In this document: one piece after another, positions 5,779-9,722 of the stretch
Position numbering within the stretch: the first letter of the stretch is position 1
How the letters are laid out: each line of letters starts with the position of its first letter
Origin: Christensenella sp. UBA767
Lineage (GTDB): Bacteria > Bacillota > Clostridia > Christensenellales > CAG-917
Length of the DNA: 9,722 nucleotides
Direction of reading: 5' to 3'
NCBI GenBank assembly: GCA_002297185.1
Contig: DBJV01000040.1
Coordinates: 1-9,722, forward strand
The notes under the pieces: generated by a model
Database searches by the model: none
The model's input: only the letters and a program-made list of their open reading frames with translations
What the model was told of the DNA's origin: nothing
Program-made: the position numbers and the translations under genes

Positions 5779-7068
5779 ATGGCAAACACTATAAAGGCTG
5801 AAATGTGGGATAGAATGCAGTTTCTTTTCCGCAACTATTACGACAGAATGGTGCATGCGAAATTCTCTTACAAGGGGAGTTTCGACATGACCGCACTCAA
5901 AAACGCCGTGCTGTATATGGTTGAAAAAGCGCCCGTACTTCACTCGTCTTTCAACACCACGGTTGTTGAGCCGTATTGGAAGGAAGAGAAATATACGATT
6001 GACGATATCGTATCCTACGAGCGTGTGGAGAACGCAGACGAAGTTGCGGACAAGTGGCTTTGCGAAGTCATCCCTTACGACAACAACGTACAAGTCAAAA
6101 TCGCAGTTTTCGAGGACGACAATCAAAGCATATTCTGCTGGCGCAACAACCATATGTGTATGGACGGCGGCGACCTCAAATACTTCCTTGCAACGCTTTG
6201 CAACAACTACAATGCTCTCAAAGGCGGCGACTATGCCTCGCTCCAAATGAAAACGGGTTCTCGTGCATACGAGCAAGTGTATTCCATGCTCGAAGGCGAC
6301 GACCTCAAGCACGCAAAAGGACTTTATAAGAACATAAGCAAGGCGCAAGACAAAGTGGCTTTCCCGTGGTCGGAAAGCGTACCCGAGGACGTCAACCGCA
6401 TTATAAAGAGAGAAATCGGTCAGGAAGATTTTGCAAGAATGCGTGCCGTTGCCAAGAAACTCGGCATCACCGTCAACGACGCAATTATGGCGCTCGTGTT
6501 CCGCTCTCTCTACGAACTTTGCGGACTTAAGGACGAGGACAGCCTCACGGTATCTTGTGCAATCGACCTTCGCAAGCACATCGTCGAGGGCGGCTTGCAG
6601 GGCGGTCTTACCAACCACACGGCGTGGATGGCAGTGCGCACCCTTTGCAAAGGCGATACGATGCAAGACACCGTTGTCAACATCATCCGCTCCACCAAAG
6701 GCTACAAACGCGACAAGTTTATGGGGCTTTATTCCTTGCCTCTTCTCAAACTTGCCTACACCATCTTCCCGCACGATATCGCGGAGTTTGCAATCAAGGC
6801 GGGATACGACAATCCGCTTATCGCAGTCAGCAACATGGGCTTGCTAGACGACAAAAAACTCACCTTTGACGGCATGCAAATGATTGACGGCTTCATCTCG
6901 GGCGCAGTTAAGTACAAACCCTTCTTCCTTATGTCCGTCACGACCATACTCGGCAGAGTAACGCTCTCCACGGCAATCAGAGGCAACGAAAAAGACGTCG
7001 AAATCGCCAATCACTACTTTGATTTGGTCGAGAAAAACCTCAAAGAATTCAACGCAATCGAGGCGTAA
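5779..7068 (+). CDS. Condensation-domain/alcohol-acetyltransferase-like acyltransferase
   Basis: 429 residues, the length of one stand-alone fold of the CoA-dependent acyltransferase superfamily (non-ribosomal condensation domains, PapA5, WS/DGAT, alcohol acetyltransferases). The active-site motif HHxxxDG appears as N124-H125-M-C-M-D129-G130: the second, catalytic His and the Asp-Gly are kept while the first His is Asn. The flanks fit the superfamily: an N-terminal half starting with a donor-lobe pattern (PVLHSSF, 52-58), and a C-terminal half with the VSNMG and TLSTAIRG strand segments. It should transfer an acyl group from a CoA or carrier thioester to an alcohol or amine; substrates are not readable. 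No carrier or adenylation domain gene lies nearby, which argues against a non-ribosomal peptide line. AGAGGA (5767-5772) lies 6 bases before the ATG. Confidence 0.72.
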   Translation: MANTIKAEMWDRMQFLFRNYYDRMVHAKFSYKGSFDMTALKNAVLYMVEKAPVLHSSFNTTVVEPYWKEEKYTIDDIVSYERVENADEVADKWLCEVIPYDNNVQVKIAVFEDDNQSIFCWRNNHMCMDGGDLKYFLATLCNNYNALKGGDYASLQMKTGSRAYEQVYSMLEGDDLKHAKGLYKNISKAQDKVAFPWSESVPEDVNRIIKREIGQEDFARMRAVAKKLGITVNDAIMALVFRSLYELCGLKDEDSLTVSCAIDLRKHIVEGGLQGGLTNHTAWMAVRTLCKGDTMQDTVVNIIRSTKGYKRDKFMGLYSLPLLKLAYTIFPHDIAEFAIKAGYDNPLIAVSNMGLLDDKKLTFDGMQMIDGFISGAVKYKPFFLMSVTTILGRVTLSTAIRGNEKDVEIANHYFDLVEKNLKEFNAIEA

Positions 7069-7087
7069 AAATATAAAAATTCTATAA

Positions 7088-7115
7088 AAAAACGGCGCAA
7101 TTTCGCGCCGTTTTT
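7088..7115. terminator. Strong bidirectional intrinsic terminator
   Basis: AAAAACGGCGC (7088-7098) pairs perfectly with GCGCCGTTTTT (7105-7115) around a six-base loop. It has T5 on the plus side and seven A (7086-7092), hence seven U, for the minus strand. It lies 19 bases after the acyltransferase stop and 78 bases after the minus-strand YczE-like stop, so it ends both converging transcripts. Confidence 0.92.
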
Positions 7116-7193
7116 ATGTTAAGTCAAATATTTTTTATAGGTATATTTTTCTGTATTTAATTAGAGAGAAACAAAAGTTGAACGTAGGTCGCT

Positions 7194-7925
7194 TTACTCT
7201 CGTACGTATTCGTCGGTTTTGATTGACGCGACTTTGTCGTCTATCTCGAAGTATTTTTCAAGTTTGGGGAAGAGCGATTTTGTAACCGTAATCTTGTCCA
7301 GTATTTTGCTGAAAAAGCCTATAATCGTGCCGCCGCATATTGCCGTTGCAAGCGTACCCCAGTATATTCCGCGGAACTCTTTGAACGCAATCAGCGTCAT
7401 TGCCGTGCCGACTGCAAGGCAGCAGAGGTCGAACACGGTTTTTACGATAGTTTGTTTAAAGTGGTATCTTTCGCTCACGCCTTTGACGAAAAAGTCGTAA
7501 ACTTGCGGATGCAGGTATGCCCTAAACGAGAGCGCAACCGAGAAGAACGTCAGCAAATCGCCGAATATAAAAAGCAGCACTCTTTGCCACGTCTCGTAAC
7601 TTTCGGGCGGATTGATAGAAGTGTTGAAGAAGGGGATTTTTTGCCACGCAATGAGTATCGCGCCGTAAAGAAGGCAGGATATAAACGAGAAGAGATATCC
7701 AACCTTGAACCGCCTTACGATGATGCAGAACAGTATTATCAATATGCCTTGCACGATGTATTCCGCAATGCCGAACTCGATGCCGAGAATAAGGCTCAAT
7801 ATATACGCAGGCGCAACGAGCATGGAAAGCCCGTATCCCGACGTCGTAAGCATAGCGACGGATAGCGCAAGAAGTATAATTGCGACAAAATATACGATTT
7901 CGCTGTGTAGGGTGATTTTTTTCAT
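7194..7925 (-). CDS. YczE/YyaS/YitT-like integral membrane protein
   Basis: 243 residues, strongly hydrophobic, with about six or seven membrane segments near 9-28, 32-48, 54-70, 75-94, 114-134, 161-180 and 188-207, followed by a charged cytoplasmic tail (208-243). The pattern of small residues (SGYGLSMLVAPAYILS, 29-44; GTLATAICGGTIIGFF, 190-205) and the internal resemblance of the two halves match the YczE/YyaS/YitT-type family (DUF6198-like), proteins of unknown transport or accessory function. The ATG at 7925 is preferred: AAGGAAAGG (complement of 7930-7938) lies directly upstream. The in-frame upstream extension to 8018 runs through the leader hairpin and has no ribosome binding site. The gene ends at the shared terminator and is probably monocistronic. 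Confidence 0.75.
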   Translation of the reverse strand: MKKITLHSEIVYFVAIILLALSVAMLTTSGYGLSMLVAPAYILSLILGIEFGIAEYIVQGILIILFCIIVRRFKVGYLFSFISCLLYGAILIAWQKIPFFNTSINPPESYETWQRVLLFIFGDLLTFFSVALSFRAYLHPQVYDFFVKGVSERYHFKQTIVKTVFDLCCLAVGTAMTLIAFKEFRGIYWGTLATAICGGTIIGFFSKILDKITVTKSLFPKLEKYFEIDDKVASIKTDEYVRE

Positions 7926-7950
7926 AATGCCTTTCCTTCGTGCGCCTTGC

Positions 7951-7985
7951 AAAAAAATAACACAATTGCAAAAGCGCAATCGTGT
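7951..7985 (-). terminator. Terminator-like hairpin in the leader of the YczE-like gene (attenuator candidate)
   Basis: On the minus strand ACACGATTGC (7985-7976) pairs with GCAATTGTGT (7969-7960), one mismatch in ten, loop of six. TA and then seven T (7957-7951) follow. This is the form of an intrinsic terminator, but it lies 26 bases before the start codon and downstream of the probable promoter (8035-8063). Transcripts for the membrane protein must therefore read through it, which suggests regulated attenuation. Confidence 0.5.
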
Positions 7986-8019
7986 GGCGAAAAGTTGGCG
8001 TAGCCCGGAAAAGTCCACA
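7983..8019 (-). ncRNA. Possible structured leader element overlapping the attenuator
   Basis: TGTGG (7983-7987) pairs with CCACA (8015-8019), and an inner stem of GGC (7997-7999) with GCC (8003-8005) closes a GTA loop. In between is a symmetric 9 by 9 internal loop whose two sides share GAAAAGT (7989-7995, 8008-8014, plus-strand sense). The outer stem uses 7983-7985, which also belong to the 5' arm of the terminator-like hairpin, so the two folds compete. I recognise no known riboswitch class. The stems are short, and the GAAAAGT pair could instead be a protein binding site. Confidence 0.3.
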
Positions 8020-8034
8020 AAGTTTTTCTATATG

Positions 8035-8063
8035 TAAATAACATAAGTTTTGCTTTATGTCAA
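8035..8063 (-). promoter_or_regulatory. Promoter of the YczE-like gene
   Basis: On the minus strand a perfect TTGACA (8063-8058) is followed after 17 bases by TATTTA (8040-8035). A TG lies one base ahead of it, as in extended -10 promoters. The -10 box itself is poor (3 of 6). A start near 8028 would give a leader of about 100 bases holding the attenuator-like hairpin. Confidence 0.5.
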
Positions 8064-8107
8064 TATATTTTTCAAAAACAAATTGTGTGAGCAAATTTGA
8101 GAGATAA

Positions 8108-8129
8108 ATATTGCACAAATGTGCGATAT
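8108..8129. promoter_or_regulatory. Operator-like palindrome over the hydrolase promoter
   Basis: A 22-base dyad centred between 8118 and 8119, with core GCACA-AA-TGTGC (8113-8124) and outer ATAT/ATAT arms (8108-8111, 8126-8129). Nine of eleven opposed positions are Watson-Crick pairs; 8112/8125 and the central 8118/8119 are not. It covers the -35 box and much of the spacer of the plus-strand promoter, the usual place for a repressor to block RNA polymerase. Confidence 0.5.
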
Positions 8130-8139
8130 ATGCTAAAAT
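8111..8139 (+). promoter_or_regulatory. Promoter of the alpha/beta hydrolase gene
   Basis: TTGCAC (8111-8116) and TAAAAT (8134-8139) are 17 bases apart, with an extended -10 TGC directly before the second box. Transcription would begin near 8146, about 25 bases before the start codon. The -35 boxes of this and the divergent promoter lie about 50 bases apart, so one bound protein could influence both. Confidence 0.62.
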
Positions 8140-8170
8140 TCTATTAAATAATCCAAAAGGGGTAATTATT

Positions 8171-9085
8171 ATGACTTTTGCGCAATTTTTGTTTGTGACA
8201 ATCGACAAAATGTTCGACGGTTCGCAAAACAACAAGAAGATGCTCCGATTCAAAGACGTGAAGTTCGAGATCGAGACGGACATCGCATACGACAAGGACG
8301 ACGCTTGCAAGCTCGACACTTATTACGTCAAAAAAGACGGCAACGAAAAATATCCCGTGTTCTTCTACATTCACGGCGGCGGATTTGTGGCAGGCGACAA
8401 GCACTACCGCAGAGGACTTGCCAAATGGGCGGCAAACAAAGGTTTCTTCGTAGTCAACGTCAACTACGGTCTCGGTCCAAAGTATCTCTTCCCCAAGGGA
8501 TTGCAACATCTCGTCTCCGCTCTCAATTGGGTTGGCGCAAATGCGGAAAAATACAATCTCGACCTTGACAATATGTGCGTATCGGGCGACTCGGCGGGCG
8601 GCTACTATTCCGCAATGCTCTCCTGCGTATCCACCAACAAGGCTCTTCAAGAAAAGTTCGGCGTAAGCACGGATTTGAAATTCCGCACGGCTATGCTCGA
8701 CTGCGGCATTTACGACATCGGCGAGGCTCTCGGACAAAAAATGCCCTTCAATCTCACGGACAAGATTTTGTACGATTTCAGCGGCGTACACGTAAAAGAA
8801 CTCGACAAGTACGAATACACCGACTATCTCGCGCCGTTCGGATACGTGGACGAAAAATTCCCGATTTCCTTCATCACGTATGCTGAAAAGGATATGTTCT
8901 GCAAAGGTCAAGGACAAAAACTCGTCAAGAAACTTCAAGACCTCGGCGTACACGTAGAGGAACATCACAGCACCAAGTTCTTTGACAACCATTGCTATCC
9001 GCTCAACTGGAACAAGGGCGCTGCAATCGAAAACATCAGACTTTGCGACGATTTCCTTGCAAGAGCGGTTGCAAAAGAAGTGTAA
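8171..9085 (+). CDS. Alpha/beta hydrolase, hormone-sensitive-lipase-type esterase/lipase
   Basis: 304 residues, the normal size for this family. The oxyanion-hole motif HGGGF (68-72) and the nucleophile elbow GDSAGG (139-144, Ser141) are both intact. Asp241 (YAEKD, 237-241) and His274 (DNHCY, 272-276) sit where the other two triad residues are expected, so the enzyme should be active. The family cleaves carboxylic esters or acyl groups of small to medium lipids; the substrate is unknown. No signal peptide is seen, so it is probably cytoplasmic. The ATG at 8171 has AAGGGG (8157-8162) 8 bases upstream. An in-frame reading from 8111 would start inside the promoter and is rejected. The gene has its own promoter and is followed by a terminator. 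Confidence 0.88.
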   Translation: MTFAQFLFVTIDKMFDGSQNNKKMLRFKDVKFEIETDIAYDKDDACKLDTYYVKKDGNEKYPVFFYIHGGGFVAGDKHYRRGLAKWAANKGFFVVNVNYGLGPKYLFPKGLQHLVSALNWVGANAEKYNLDLDNMCVSGDSAGGYYSAMLSCVSTNKALQEKFGVSTDLKFRTAMLDCGIYDIGEALGQKMPFNLTDKILYDFSGVHVKELDKYEYTDYLAPFGYVDEKFPISFITYAEKDMFCKGQGQKLVKKLQDLGVHVEEHHSTKFFDNHCYPLNWNKGAAIENIRLCDDFLARAVAKEV

Positions 9086-9106
9086 CATACATAGAAAAAA
9101 TTTTGA

Positions 9107-9136
9107 GGCCTGCCCCGTACGGGCAGGTCGTTTTTT
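9107..9136 (+). terminator. Intrinsic terminator after the hydrolase gene
   Basis: CCTGCCC (9109-9115) pairs with GGGCAGG (9121-9127) around CGTAC, extended by a G-T wobble and a G-C pair (9107-9108 with 9128-9129). A G and six T (9131-9136) follow. It lies 21 bases after the hydrolase stop. Its T tract touches the AGGAG ribosome binding site (9137-9141) of the next gene, so some read-through or a leader role is possible. Confidence 0.82.
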
Positions 9137-9147
9137 AGGAGAAGTAT

Positions 9148-9722
9148 ATGGCAAAGAAAGCAAAATTTACCCCCAAAGCCGCAATTGCGGACGAGAAGGG
9201 AATATCGGGTGACTACACAAGCGAGCAAGTGGAAAAAGCCACGAGCGAAGTGGTGGCGGAAGAGGAGAGCAAAAAACTCACGACATTCCAAAAAATCGAC
9301 GTCGTATGGACGATTATTTCCACGCTTTACGCAATATCGTCGGTATGCACGTTCGTCGCAAAGAAGTGGGTTGACAGCGCTTACACGTATGCGCTCATTC
9401 CTATGCTTGCGGTGTTCGTAGGCGTGTTTATCGCACTCGTTGCGCTTACCTTCAAAGACCCCAAGAAACTCAAAACCAACGTCAAGACCTACAAGAAAAT
9501 TTTGGGAATTTTCAAAGCGTTCGTCAACGTGTTCTTCCTTGCGCTCACCGCAGTATCTATGGTGGGTATCGCAACCGGCAAGCCCGACCTTACCAAATGG
9601 ATAGTGTTTGGATTCACCTTCTTCGTAGCACTCGTGCAACTCAGTTTGAAGATTGCCAAGTTTGCAATGAAGTGTGCAAAGAACAGCATTTCCAAAAAGT
9701 ATAAAGTGGAAATGCACAACTT
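9148..9722 (+). CDS. Hypothetical membrane protein with four predicted helices (3' end outside window)
   Basis: An open frame of 191 complete codons that runs off the right edge without a stop. The ATG at 9148 has AGGAG (9137-9141) 6 bases upstream. The first 48 residues are charged and Lys/Glu-rich (MAKKAKFTPKAAI at the start, EEESKK at 38-43). Four hydrophobic stretches follow at about 52-71, 79-101, 118-142 and 150-175, separated by short Lys-rich loops (FKDPKKLKT, 102-110), and then a basic segment. I recognise no family. Codon use resembles the neighbouring genes. No separate promoter is obvious in the 62-base gap to the hydrolase gene, so it may depend on read-through of the terminator at 9107-9136. 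Confidence 0.72.
   Translation, partial: MAKKAKFTPKAAIADEKGISGDYTSEQVEKATSEVVAEEESKKLTTFQKIDVVWTIISTLYAISSVCTFVAKKWVDSAYTYALIPMLAVFVGVFIALVALTFKDPKKLKTNVKTYKKILGIFKAFVNVFFLALTAVSMVGIATGKPDLTKWIVFGFTFFVALVQLSLKIAKFAMKCAKNSISKKYKVEMHN

Noticed and set aside
4819..6774. A 651-codon open frame on the minus strand opposite the HAAS-like and acyltransferase genes
   Set aside because: It crosses two well-supported plus-strand genes and their gap. Its product is His/Arg/Asn-rich without domain logic, and it has no good ribosome binding site. Codon bias of the real genes explains the absence of stops.
7981..8022. A known riboswitch such as mini-ykkC (guanidine-II), fluoride or ZTP in the YczE-like leader
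   Set aside because: The conserved loop and core sequences of these classes are absent; only a general aptamer-plus-terminator layout can be supported.
8144..9163. Minus-strand open frame of 339 codons opposite the hydrolase gene
   Set aside because: It runs through the hydrolase coding region and its terminator; the hydrolase has intact catalytic motifs, so this is an antisense shadow.

Overview
The window looks like chromosomal DNA from an anaerobic Gram-positive bacterium, most likely an uncultured member of Clostridia (Bacillota). The grounds are strong AGGAGG-type ribosome binding sites, AT-rich sigma-A-like promoters, an oxygen-sensitive 2-hydroxyacyl-CoA dehydratase-type operon, a CooC-type metallocluster maturation ATPase and a short collagen-like surface protein. 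I see no rRNA, tRNA, CRISPR array, insertion sequence or phage gene.

Minus strand, positions 3559 down to 1: a tight operon. Its order is a CooC/MinD-like ATPase (2798-3559), a 398-residue and a 517-residue subunit of the 2-hydroxyglutaryl-CoA dehydratase D-component (HGD-D) family (1591-2787 and 35-1588), and the first six codons of a further gene at the left edge (1-18). By position and its first residues that gene is probably the BcrA/BadF-type ATP-dependent activase. Gaps between the genes are 2 to 16 bases and each gene has its own Shine-Dalgarno sequence. A TTGATT-17-TAGAAT promoter lies at 3661-3689. The two dehydratase-like subunits plus an activase would form an iron-sulfur enzyme driven by ATP-gated electron injection. 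The CooC-like protein at the head of the operon suggests dedicated cluster or metal loading, and is the most unusual part of the window.

Positions 3560-3991 hold no convincing gene. They contain the operon leader and promoter, a pair of direct repeats, a long imperfect hairpin and a small tandem repeat. A collagen-like gene (3992-4627, minus) follows, with 17 Gly-X-Y triplets and a beta-rich C-terminal domain.

Plus strand, 4861-7068: a HAAS-like six-helix membrane protein gene and a condensation/alcohol-acetyltransferase-like acyltransferase gene, probably co-transcribed from a promoter at 4699-4727. They end at a strong bidirectional terminator (7088-7115). That terminator also serves the converging minus-strand gene for a YczE/YitT-like membrane protein (7194-7925). 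This gene has a roughly 100-base leader with a terminator-like hairpin and an alternative fold upstream of it.

Divergent from it, a hormone-sensitive-lipase-type alpha/beta hydrolase gene (8171-9085) has a near-consensus promoter overlapped by a 22-base operator-like palindrome. A terminator (9107-9136) runs directly into the ribosome binding site of a last membrane-protein gene (9148 to the right edge), which is cut by the window end.
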